The notes under the pieces were generated by a model. The model was not told the origin of the DNA, ran no database searches, and saw nothing but the letters and a program-made list of their open reading frames with translations. Below are positions 12,987-23,630 of a stretch of 64,000 nucleotides of DNA, piece after piece. Source of the stretch: Actinomucor elegans (lineage: Eukaryota > Mucoromycota > Mucoromycetes > Mucorales > Mucoraceae); contig JAMSLZ010000004.1 in the NCBI GenBank assembly GCA_026027325.1, positions 1,364,001-1,428,000 on the forward strand, read 5' to 3'. The position numbers and the translations under genes are program-made. How positions within the stretch are numbered: the stretch's first letter is position 1; each line of letters starts with the position of its first letter.

Positions 12987-13113
12987 GGCCTTCAATTGAG
13001 TTGATTTCGATACAATTCAAACAACTTCTTTTCTTCTTTTAACTAATCTTCCTTTCCTTACACACAAATCCCATTCCTATCCTTATTGATATCTTGATCA
13101 ATTTTAGCCAATA

Positions 13114-14917
13114 ATGCTTCCCAAAACCTTTATTTTCTTTGCAGTCTCTTGCTTGACTGCTGCTTCTGCTTCCAAATTCGAAGATCTTTTGCACTCTGGT
13201 AACGGCAACTATATCATTCAATTGAACCAAACCACTTGTATCAAGCATTGTATGTATACATCAATAGTATTAATGTCTCAAATTACTAACCAATTCAATA
13301 GTCGTTCCCAAGTTCATTGATGGTGCTTTCGAAATTTTCAGCCAAAGTTTGGGCGAACACAACTTTGAAAAGAGAAACAACCGTATTGTTCGTCGTGACA
13401 CTGAAGACGATCAAGTTCATATCTTTGATGCCTACGATATCGGCCACTCTTTCAAGGGTATCACTGTCAAATTTGAACAGCTTGATATCGTCAAGACCTT
13501 GTTGAGCACTTTCAACCACGACATCTTGAAGATTATTCCTGATGAAGATATCAAGTTTGATTTGCCTACTAACAAGAGAACCGCTATGAAGAAGCGTTAT
13601 TACATTCGCTCTACTGATCGCCGCGCTGCTGAACCCACTCGTATTGGAAACTTTGATTTTGATCATTACGAACATGATGAAAATTGTCCTTACAAGCACG
13701 ATGATGAAGGCGAGAACAAGCTTGCTGTCGAAGAAAACCTCGCCAAGCGTGGTGTCACTTCCACCAAGAAGCGTACTACTACCAAAAAGTACACTCCCAA
13801 AAAGAAGACCACCAAGAAGACCACCAAGAAGACTTACAACAAGAAGAGAGCCACTACCAAGAAGACCACCAAGAAGACCACCAAGAAGACTTCCAAGAAG
13901 ACTACTACCAAGAAGAGATCTACTGTCAAGAAGACTACTACCAAGAGAGCCGCTCCCAAGGACGTAGTCAGCAGCGCTGACTACCTCAAGCAATCCAACC
14001 CTGAATGGGGTTTGGCTCGTGTTTCTCAACGCAAGCGTGATTACACCAAGCCTTACATTTACGATGCCAATGCTGGGTAAATATCTGATTTTGTATTATA
14101 AGTACTTGCGAGACTAACAACTGTATATAGTTCTGATGCTTATGTCTACGTTATTGATGATGGTATGAATGTTGACCATGTTGATTTTGAAGGTCGTGCC
14201 AAGTGGGGTTGGACTGCTTACACTGATACCTCTCCTCTCGGTGGAGGTCACGGTACTCACGTCGCTGGTACTATTGGTAGTAAGACTTATGGTGTCGCTA
14301 AGAAGACCAACTTGGTTGCTGTTCAAGTTTTGGATGAAAGCGGTTCTGGTTCCATCTCTTCTATTTTGGCCGGTCTCCAATGGGTTACTGAACAAGCCAA
14401 GTCGCACAAGGGTAAGGCTCTCATCAACATGTCTCTCGGTATGCGTGCTGAAGGTGATCCCAGCCCTGCTATCAAGGCATTCGATGAAGCCATCAATGCT
14501 GTTGTAAAGTCTGGCGTTCCTGTCATTGCTGCTGCTGGTAACTGGGATTCTGATGCCTGTAAGGTCTCCCCTGCTGGTAACCAAAATGTTTATGCTGTCG
14601 GTGCTTCTGACAAGAACGATGCCATGACCTCTTTCAGTAGTTACGGCAAGTGTGTCCAAATCAATGCTCCCGGCCATAACATCAAGAGTCTTTACATTGA
14701 CTCCAAGACTTCAACTACCACCATGTCCGGTACTTCTATGGCTAGTCCCCACGTTGCTGGTGTTGCTGCTTTGGTTATTGGTCAACTCTCTGATCCTTCT
14801 CCCGCTGGTCTCTACAAAGAATTGACTAGCATTGCCACCAAGGGTGTTATTACCAACCTCAAGACTGGTACTCCTAACCTTTTATTGTTCAACGGTCAGA
14901 AATTGACTTCTGATTAA
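13114..14917 (+). CDS. Secreted proteinase-K-like subtilisin (S8A), long KKTT-repeat linker
   Basis: Paralog of the protease at 2231, 565 residues. Exons 13114-13249, 13302-14076 and 14131-14917 have intron positions identical to the first copy. Signal peptide 1-20, I9 propeptide ~30-130, then a very basic linker at ~194-261 built from KKTT/KTTKK units, followed by the catalytic domain: Asp313 in VIDDG, His344 in HGTHVAG and Ser506 in GTSMASPHVAG. Dibasic sites (RR before AAE, KR before GVT, KR before AAP) flank the linker and may be Kex2 cleavage points (inference). The linker is about 21 residues longer than in the paralog, consistent with repeat expansion. Promoter, leader and the first intron are also conserved, so the pair arose by duplication of a whole gene. 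Confidence 0.95.
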
Positions 14918-15418
14918 GAAAAGAAGTTGAACTATCTATGATGTATTTTTTTCGATGATCTTATTATCCTCTATCTATCTTATCTTCCCTTATCCCTTTA
15001 ACTTACTTTCTCGATTTCTAACCAATACCGAAAATAATACCATAATCATAATAAAGCAATAGCCTTTTAACCTTAACTCAATGTTCATATGTTAATGTAG
15101 ACTTTTTTTTTTTTGCGTACCATTACTCAAGGTAACGTGTGTGCTTGAGCACTATAAATATTATTATTTTTTTTTAGCACGGTTTTTTTTTGTAACCCTT
15201 CCATTGTATATAGAAAACCAAACCTCATTAGGTCAAATAACACATGTATAATTTATTCTTTTTCTTGTGTATATATGTGTGTGTACCGACAATATAGTAA
15301 TGATAACAATGATAAAGCAAAACTGGTAAAGTTAATAAATCATGGAATTAAAAAAAAAAAGGCTTCCCAGTTTCAGGGGGGGGGGAATAATGCATATATA
15401 TATAAATGAAGGGTATTG
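14918..15418. other. Convergent 3' region with G10 tract
   Basis: Shared 3' region between the protease and the minus-strand CH-like gene. It contains T-tracts and a run of ten G at 15376-15385 just beyond the stop of the minus-strand gene. No gene seen. Confidence 0.55.
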
Positions 15419-17247
15419 TTATTTGGCAGCTGCTGATTTAAGTGAATCCACCTGTTCGCGTAACTCACGGATGACACAATCGCAAAACGTGCTCAAGGTC
15501 TTTTTCATCATGACTAAACCTTTGTCTGTCTTTCTTGCGATTTCCGAGGGATCAAATTCTGGGAATACAAGCTCAAATCTGAATTTGCAGGCTCTATATA
15601 AATTGGATTAGAATTGAAGCATTGTGACACAAACACACACATTAGCACTTACGCAGAAAAGAAACGTAAATTCTCTATAGCTCTATAGGTTCGACGGCTG
15701 TCATTATGAATTTTGGTGATTAATCCAAATGGTCTTCGAGATCGTTTGACAAGACTATTGTATACATTGCAAAGAGCGATACCATCCCTAATGATTTACA
15801 CACATATTAATTTCACCTAATATTAAACAAGCCACAATTTACTTACGATAGAAACTGCAAGAATGCATCTTCATCTTCTTGTGGATTCGGTACATCTTCT
15901 TTTTCAAAAGAACCATCTAGATTATCCAGAATCAAAGCATGGTATCTACCTATAAAATTAATAATTTATATACATATATTAGTATAACAATAAGCATGCC
16001 CTCGTGTTGGGATTTTTTTTTTTAAATATTTTACCCATAGTATCATTCACAAAAGATGACCTTTCAAGCCATTCTGGTATACGATTCGTTGTTTGTTTGA
16101 TACGCGTTGGTTGTTCCAAATTCATCTGTTGTTGATCTTGGAGTTCATTTTCTGTCAAACTAAGGATCTGTGTTTTGCCCATCAAAGCTTGAATTTCTGG
16201 TGTAAACATGGCAGGTGGACTGCCAATATGATGAGGAGGATTGAACGCGTGCTGCTCTACCACGTTCAAATAAGTGTGAATGGCCATTCGTTCCTTTTCC
16301 AACAAGTTAAAATCCAATGATTGGTACAAGAATCCATCACTTTCATCGGAATCATCTACATCTTCTTTGACACGGTGTTGGTTTTCCAATTCCTTCATGG
16401 CTTCCAACAAGTTCAAAGATGCATGTCTCAGTTTACTAAGCGAGCTATCGGATAGATCGTGTCGATTGACTGTATAGTTTTTAACTGAGCTCAGCATCTT
16501 TGTTACAGATTGCAAAAGAGGTAATATTTGGAAATCAGCGCCCTGTTCATCTGATTCACCAGCAAGTGGATGCGAAGAAGATGATGAGGAGGAAAGTCGG
16601 TTAGGGCCTGTCACCATGGACCAGGTCGCTAATGTCGCTTGAATATCTTGAAAACATAAACTTTGAAGTACATCCAGATCTGTTTCAATATCTAAATCGA
16701 TCCAACTTGGTGGTGGTTCTCGAGGTGTAGGTAAATCATCCTCTAAATCATCTGGCTCTTCTGTGAGCGCCGCATGTCGAAAACCCAACGTGCCTCCCCT
16801 AGTAAAAAATGTTTTTTTTTAAACAAAATTCATAGTATTGATTAACTGATATATACTTACTTGTTTACTTTTAATTCTTTTTTGGCGTAGAAGTTTTGAA
16901 GTCTTTCAATAGAACCCAAGGTTAAGACAGAAGATCTACGTTGAGCTATTGTATGAATTTAGAATATGATATCTCTTCAAGGTAAAGTGAGCATGCTTAC
17001 CTGATCTAGCAAACCCTTTGGTCTGAATACCATTAATAGGCTTCATGTATCGTCTTCCAAAAGGACTTTGGGCGCGTATAATCGCATCATTGTTATGTTG
17101 GAAAGGTGAAGATACTTTTCTTTCAAAACTAGATAAGTCGTCGTCTGTTAACGGAGGAAACGAGTCAGTACTATCTTGGCTTTGAGGTCGTTGTCTCGGC
17201 ATAGGGTCGTTTGGTCCTACTGGCAAATCCAATGGGTGTTGCAACAT
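15419..17247 (-). CDS. Unknown protein with C-terminal calponin-homology-like domain
   Basis: 502 residues from six exons: 17001-17247, 16861-16945, 16035-16798, 15847-15949, 15653-15787, 15419-15593; every phase agrees. The N-terminal half is Pro/Ser/Asp-rich and probably disordered (a Ser run near residues 150-160). The middle is helical and Gln/Glu-rich. The last ~150 residues resemble a CH fold: DGIALCNVYNSLVKRSRRPF, then TYRAIENLRFF and AACKFRFELVFPEF. CH domains bind actin or cytoskeletal scaffolds, but this match is by pattern only. The ATG at 17247 was chosen as the first one before the Pro-rich start; an upstream ATG at 17466 would add an unlikely hydrophobic leader. Confidence 0.75.
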
Positions 17248-18408
17248 GGCTGCGGAAATGGAGATGGGGGAAACACAAGGAAAAAAAACAAGTTTTCTTT
17301 TTTGTTTGAAAGCATTGGTATTTATACCTATCATCATCAAGCTTTTTTTTCCATTCAGATTCCGATTTACCATTAAAAGCACAGTTTGTATCACCAAAGA
17401 AAAGAGCCAGCCAAAACAGTTACCCCACGTCTTTATAACTGTTTTAGGTACAATGCCCATTAGCAAAACTTACTGTAATTGCAGGGAATGAAATAAATAC
17501 AATTGAAGTATGCAGAAAAGTAATAAAATAGGGCGGTACATTAGCAAATATTATATATATATTTGCATCGCATGAGAGGACATAATCTTCGAGAACGATG
17601 ATCGTGTAGCAAGAAAGCATCTAAACAAAGAAACAAAAAATGAATCGGTGATGGTGCCTGAATGATCTAGGTTTTGATTGGCCGCGCGGTATTCAATTAC
17701 TAGAAATCTGAAACACATAAAAAAAATTCTATTATTTTAATGCGACTTTGATGTAATCAAAAATTTCTAATAGATAAGCATTCTACGAACAATTAAAATG
17801 GCCCCAGCGTTATTAGATGTTTGATCCAATTCATAGATCAATGTTCGATCAAGGATAATTCTCAGAATTTTATAGGAATGTGGTCATAGCTCGATGAATA
17901 TATAGCAAGATTCCTAAAAAATGCTGATGCATATTCGCTGGTGCACCAAAATTCACGGTAGCAATAGACCATACTTTGAAAACGCCGTATGCATGCTCCA
18001 TTAAAAAAGATGTGTTTCAAAATGCTGGGTCTTGGGTGGGATACCCTTTATGATTTTTTTCTGAAATTGGGCCATTGTTAACGTTTCAACATTCAACAAT
18101 TCTCGTTTAATAACCAGCACATGTCTAAATAAACTGCTGCATTTGCCGTAACCCATTCTTTGACAAACATACTATAAATGCATGTTGCTTTATATATTAG
18201 CTATATCTTGCATGTCACTCCTATAATCTACTACTAAAGCTAACTACCGATCCCGGTAAAATAGCGCATCTGAATAGTAACGTAGGTTTATAATGAGCTA
18301 TTTCATCTATTAAAATCTTTGGCCGACAATACAGTACAGCGAGTGTTTTATTTGTTGATGATGAACAGTAAATTACATATAGTTTGAGTAAACGGTGTCT
18401 ACTCATCT

Positions 18409-18478
18409 CTAGATCTCTTGGCTGGTATCAATTAAATGTCACATCTGACAAGTACAATCTGTTTGGCGAAGGAGTAGT
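18409..18478 (+). repeat. R1 repeat copy
   Basis: Contains AGATCTCTTGGCTGGTATC then AAATGTCACATCTGACAAG. ACAGTAAATTACAT lies ~45 bp upstream. Confidence 0.55.
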
Positions 18479-19678
18479 TTACAAGTACTAGCACATTTTT
18501 TTTCTCCTTTATACAAAGAATATACTGTTATGTTTATCGTTTATGAACAAGATGCCATAGTGCATCTATTTCGTTTCATTCTTTAATCACCTGTCACTCG
18601 TGAAATTTTCATTATTTCCTGTTTTTACAAGGCGTATTTCGATTGAAATGTGAAACGTTTGACTCTATCTACCCTGGTTGGAGAGTTTATTACATATACA
18701 TCCTATTTTTGTGATGCAAACTTATGTAGATCTCTTTAAAACTCAGACGTTTCATTAATAAACTCAAGAGTTTATTTTATTCAAGGAATAAAGCCAACTA
18801 TTGCGTTATTAAAAAGTGTTATCAAGCATTATAATTATAGTCATAATAGTTATAAATTGGCTAATACTTGTATCATTGGTATAAAAATATATATAAAAAA
18901 AAAGTGTTGTTATAAAGTAAAATAAAGATAATAAAATACTATGGTTTGTATATATATTAATCGAGGATTAAATAATTGAGATACGCAGATGGGGTCTGTC
19001 CCCCAAGCAAGCAGGGTAATATATCAATACTGCTAAGATACACAAATAAATATTCTACTAGCAATCTTTCCATTCACTTCTTCTTTTCCTCTATTTTATT
19101 TGGGAACTGCCTACGATATGCCATAACTGAAGAGAGTACGCTCTCATCCTCAATGTAATTTGCTCTAAGGGGTATGGCGCATTGTATCCCAATGAAAAGA
19201 TCGTATTCAATAAGTCTTTGATTTTCAAGGTGGCACAAATTCCAGATACGCGCAATGCCATTATGACTCGGTATATTGCTTCTAGAACAAGGATCCATCT
19301 CTCTAAAACGTGGGTCAGTACCTCTAGAACGCGACTTGATCTTCTTGAAAAGTTTTTGAAAAGCTATCATAAAATGTTGCATATATAGTAACACTTATAA
19401 AAAATGCAATAAATACTCTCAAATATCCTAAAGCTATGTAATTAAAAATTAAAGAGTTGGAAGGGCTTTCTTGCTGCTCTAAGTGCTTAAAATTTTGGAC
19501 AATAGGAATTTCTTTCTCATTTTCAATCTCCCCAGATGATTCTACTGCTAGCTTAATATCGTATTTGATGGCTGGTTCCACTATTTGACTGAAGTAGCAT
19601 GGACGATATTACAGTTTTAGTGTTCAGGATGTAAATCACGTACATTTTTCATATAACTTAAATAGACTTGATAATCAA

Positions 19679-19750
19679 TAGATCTCTCAACCGATTTCAG
19701 TCAAATGTTGCATCTAACTAGTATTCCGTGTTCGGAATGAACTACTGTAA
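19679..19750 (+). repeat. R1 repeat copy
   Basis: Contains AGATCTCTCAACCGATTTC, then AGTCAAATGTTGCATCTAAC, then GTGTTCGGAATGAACTACTG. Near-consensus. Confidence 0.6.
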
Positions 19751-19868
19751 TTATTAGCACCTTCATTCCCACGCAAGTATAACAAATATATATATACTAT
19801 ACTTTCCAATACTTACAGTAAATTACGCGTAATTCTTGCTGAAATGTTCAATCATGTCTGTTTTTTTT

Positions 19869-19935
19869 GACTAATTTTGGTCTCATGCCCCATCAAATTA
19901 GTTTCACATGTTCAAAATGGATTGTTGTAATCTAT
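19869..19935 (+). repeat. R1 repeat, diverged copy
   Basis: Retains CATCAAATTAG and ACATGTTCAAAATGGA. It aligns about 180 bp after the preceding copy. Confidence 0.4.
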
Positions 19936-20459
19936 TAAAAATCTCTTTAATGGATGCTACAATGAGTATCTTGCATTTGTTCATATTCAATAGTAAATAG
20001 ATACTTGTTTACATCCCCCAGTTCTTAAGTGTGTAATTGGTAGTAGGCATACACTCGCATTCGACTAATTTGTAAGCACTATAACACGTCTCGTCAAGCA
20101 AGAATGATAGCCCAAACAACACTCCATTACTAAGAGAGCTTATTTCCATATGACCACAGTTAGGAAGGCTGGCTTCTTTTAAATAGTAATAAAGGCGCAC
20201 AATTATGCTAAAGGATGTCTGTGGTATCGACCTCAAGCTGCTTTTTTTTGCCATCTCCCTTCATCCATGAACATAGTCAAGTTGCATATTAGCATGATCC
20301 AATACAGATCCCCCCGATAGATTTTTTGGTTAACGTTGGTTTAATACGCGATCTTTTTTATTTTTATTTTCATAATCATGAAAAAGAGGAAAGAAGGACA
20401 AAGATATATATAATACACGGTTTGATTGTTGGCATTTTCGCTTCAAAAATCCAGATAAT

Positions 20460-20837
20460 TTACATGGCAGTGTTTCTTAACTCTTCAAGTCTCTTGACAA
20501 TGAACATGCTAGTGTCGAGGAAACGGTCAACACAGTTGGCTAAGCAGGCTTCTTCACTACGGTCCAACTTGTTGTTAACCTTAGAGATACACTTGTCCTA
20601 TCAGGGAAAAAAAGTATGAGTTATAGCTATACAAAAGTTATTCTATAAACTTACCCAACAGCTATCAGTCAAGGAATGAACGGTTTGTTGGACACGAGCT
20701 TTGGCTTGTTCGGCTTCGAGGAACTAATAGAAAAAAAACAAGCGCGTGTGAGTTTTTCAAGCCTTTCGTGTTTATTGTGCATTCCTTACTTGGCCGAGTT
20801 CACGTTGATCGTTCTCTGAGAATTGAGGTTGAGACAT
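20460..20837 (-). CDS. TIM8: Mitochondrial intermembrane-space import chaperone Tim8
   Basis: Small Tim protein of the Tim8-Tim13 hexamer, which escorts hydrophobic precursors across the intermembrane space. 84 residues from exons 20790-20837, 20655-20723 and 20460-20597. The twin CX3C motif is explicit: CWDKC and CLANC, separated by 14 residues. The typical N-terminal FLEAEQAKARVQQTVHSLTD and C-terminal RFLDTSMFIVKRLEEL are present. Length fits the family. It is divergent to the gene at 21011, with only 173 bp between starts. Confidence 0.95.
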
Positions 20838-21010
20838 TTTAATATTTTAACAAAGGGAAAAAGAAAGACTAGGAAATCAATCGAAGCCAGTTACTGTAGG
20901 GGTTTGTCCAATCCGGTACTGGGAATCATGGTGGCTTATAACTAAAGCGGGGACTTAAACTATGCTTTGCATGAAGTAGAATGGATAATTACTCTTTCTC
21001 CTGAATCAAC
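20838..21010. promoter_or_regulatory. Short divergent promoter, TIM8 / unknown gene
   Basis: 173 bp separates the two start codons, so both promoters must overlap here. No TATA box is seen on either side. Confidence 0.5.
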
Positions 21011-22553
21011 ATGTTTCCGCACCAAGGAAACCCGACTATAGCTGGAATATACGATCTGTTGGAGATTATCATTGAGAGACTCAACCGTATAGAGTATAAT
21101 CAAGACAAGGAACGTATCTCTCGTGCACTGGGTAGTGCCTGTAATGAACATCATTATTTAAGCGATACGCTTGCGCGTGCAAGGCCAGAACCATATTCGT
21201 ATAATAATCACCAGCATACTTCTTTGCAAAATCAGACCATGCTCAGTCCCCAGCCGAGCTCTTATGTTATCCCTTCCAACAGGTCTGGTACATCAAAAAC
21301 AGCTGAGCAATCCCCTAATGAAGATAATGTTATAAGCAACTCAGGAGGCGATATAGAAGAGGATACTTACGAACAGGTCCAGAAACAGCAAAGCAATCTA
21401 GAAGAATCAATCCAAGCTAATCCAACTCTAACCTTGGAACACAGAAGGAAAAGAAAACTTTCATCACCACAACAACTTGAGCAAAAAAACGCGAAAAAAA
21501 ACAAACAAGATAAGGAATATGCACCTTCCCAGGAAGTATTAGCTTCTGAAGAAATTCTTTCGACTGAAGAAGGATCAGATGAAGATCAGCAATTTACCAG
21601 AGAAGTAGAAAATTCGCAAAAGAAACACAAACAAGTACGATTCAAAATGAAGCCACAACGAGTAAATGAGAATGCGAGCTCACAAGAAGAAACTGGAATA
21701 AAAAAAGAACGAAACAACAGACCTCAAACAGAGAAAGATTCCGCACTAGAAGACGACGTAGAAATAATCGAACATGTACATGATAACGTCATTCAGACTG
21801 GAAAAAATAATCTGCCAAAAGTTGGAATCTCAACAACGTCCAGGCAAAAGAAAACAAAAGTCGTCATAAAAAATATGAAAGCAAGAGAACCGCAAATCCT
21901 TACTCGTCGCAGAAGATGTGTGCTTGAAAAAAGGGAACAGCAAACTATTAACAAGAGTAAACTCATTATTTAAAGTAAAGTGAACATTGGTAGTAAATCA
22001 TTCTTCTATAGATCCTGTTTTCAATCAATCAGCTTTTGAAGGAAGTACTGAAACACAACAAGTCTGGAACTTGATCAAGACTCAACTAGATCAATTCAAT
22101 TCAAAAAGTAATGATAAAAGAAAAAAGTACGCTGATACCAAAGGACGAGCAAACATGGTTTATAAATGCTTGGAGAGGGTCTGTAGGCAGATCTTGAAAA
22201 ACCGCCAAAACGCCTTACAAAATGAAAATGACAAGTGGGATAATTTAAGTGCCGAGATTCAACAGGAAATACTAAATGAAGTAGAATATGAAATCCATCG
22301 CAAATATGAAAACACTGGCATAGACTTTGACCAATGCAATAACCATTGGCCAACCCGAGTCATGATGAAACATATCTTTCCAACATTTAAAAACAGTAAA
22401 CTTCGAAGGAAGACAAAAGATCAATCTTCATTATCGGTTGTTATATCTCCACCTGTAATCGAGCCTCTAAAACATCTTTGTCGCAAACCTGTAGTTGAAA
22501 CTTACTTGGAGGATGATGATGATGATGATGATGATGATGTAATCTCCGATTGA
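21011..22553 (+). CDS. Unknown, highly charged, probably nuclear protein
   Basis: Two exons, 21011-21956 and 22012-22553, give 495 residues; the intron joins the two frames exactly. I do not recognise the family. The N-terminal ~35 residues (IYDLLEIIIERLNRIEYNQ) could form a coiled coil. Residues ~60-300 are low-complexity, rich in Gln, Glu and Lys, with several basic clusters such as HRRKRK and RQKKTKVV that look like nuclear signals. The second exon encodes a more ordered, helical part (ETQQVWNLIKTQLDQF, MVYKCLERVCRQILKNRQN, WPTRVMMKHIFPTF) that may be a DNA- or histone-binding module (inference). The protein ends in a run of nine Asp encoded by GAT repeats, near 22513-22543. Confidence 0.7.
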
Positions 22554-22635
22554 ATAGTTTAGTTTAACTCCTTTTGCGCCTATTCCAGCATATGATACCT
22601 TTCATATAAACCAAAAACCAAAAATAAAATAACTT

Positions 22636-23071
22636 ATGTCACCTCATCCCATTCCTCAGAATCATCCTATACCCACTCAGCAAGTCCAAGATCGCTTTAA
22701 ACGTCGCTTACAGACGCCTGAAGCAATGACACCTGCTCCAAGAGCAAGACAGATTCAGGTTTTGTCTTGGGCTGTTTCCATTGGTAAAAAAAAAAAATGC
22801 ATTTATAGACCATGCTTCCAATAATGAAAGATTTTTATTCTTATTTTTTTTTACTCATAGGATTAAGTGCTTATGTAGTATTATTTGCTGATTTCGGTTC
22901 TGAAAAGAACTGCTACACCCCTGTAAGTGTAATTACACATTTCATTTTTGACATTTTCACTTACAACCTAAGAATAAATAGATCCGAGAATGGTTTCAAG
23001 AAAAGAGAAAAGGATTTTGGTCATTAAGCGAACAGGAAAAGAAAGAATTGAAAGAACAAGGAAAGCTTTAA
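22636..23071 (+). CDS. Small single-pass membrane protein, probably mitochondrial
   Basis: 99 residues from exons 22636-22783, 22861-22922 and 22982-23071; phases agree. Residues 1-40 are Pro/Gln/Arg-rich and positively charged. Residues ~43-60 form one hydrophobic segment (VLSWAVSIGLSAYVVLFADF). A conserved-looking CYTPIREWFQEKRKGFW follows, then a charged helix ending KELKEQGKL. The layout (basic N-terminus, one membrane span, short charged tail) resembles small inner-membrane assembly factors of respiratory complexes, but I cannot name it. It starts only 83 bp after the preceding stop. Confidence 0.75.
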
Positions 23072-23630
23072 TGAGGAAAGAGCATTATGATCTCTTATTG
23101 TACATAATAAATGACTATATCTTTTGAATACGATTCGAAACTCAAACAATAGATCTCTGAAGAACTTTCGGTTTAATACTAATATCCATAGAAAAACGTA
23201 CCTGTCAATAAAATATCAATCCAGTCATCTATAACAACCGTACTAGTTAGTATTTGATAATTCAAGGTACCATAGCAATTGTGCCTGTTAACATCAGATC
23301 ACCATAGCAACCGTAGCAGTCACGTACAAGCCACATAGCTTCCATCGCCAGTCACGATTCGAACCGTCATAGCAACCAGAATTGTCCTATAATATAATAC
23401 AATTTGGTATGAAAAAAAGGATTGCTCCTATCTACTTTTGGCCCTGTTAAAACTTGACGTTTCTCAGCCTTTGCTTGTGCTTCATTTCTAATGCGCCGAT
23501 AATTATTATTAAATTCCCGCTTTTTCCAATAGGTTTGTGACTTTGAGTTGAGAAGCAGAACCGGGGTTAAATGAGGGCCTGGATTTTTTTACTTTTTTTT
23601 TCTTTTTGACATATCTTCCTTATAACAAAC
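23072..23630. other. EF-Tu upstream region with short imperfect repeats
   Basis: No gene. Between 23270 and 23380 the string CATAGCAA occurs three times and CAGTCACG twice, forming an imperfect cluster upstream of the EF-Tu gene. A partial R1-like start (AATAGATCTCTG) lies at about 23148. The T-rich leader just before 23631 is typical of highly expressed genes here. Confidence 0.45.

Larger units (their letters stand above)
17248..20459. other. 3.2-kb gene-poor stretch with R1 copies
   Basis: No gene could be supported. Minus-strand open stretches at 19074-19394, 19324-19581 and 20009-20254 lack family motifs, splice partners or start context. Three R1 copies occur (separate entries). The rest is AT-rich. 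Confidence 0.5.

Noticed and set aside
13295..14029. Long open frame antisense to the second protease
   Set aside because: A shadow of the Lys-repeat linker and biased codons; the sense strand encodes a complete subtilase.
19074..19581. Two overlapping minus-strand open stretches, one with a hydrophobic segment
   Set aside because: They overlap in different frames, show no conserved motif and sit in R1-rich gene-free DNA.
20009..20254. 81-codon minus-strand open stretch
   Set aside because: No motif, no splice partner and its composition is like the surrounding AT-rich DNA.
23340..23370. B-box-like GGTTCGAATC on the minus strand
   Set aside because: There is no A-box at the right distance and no acceptor stem, so it is not called as a tRNA.
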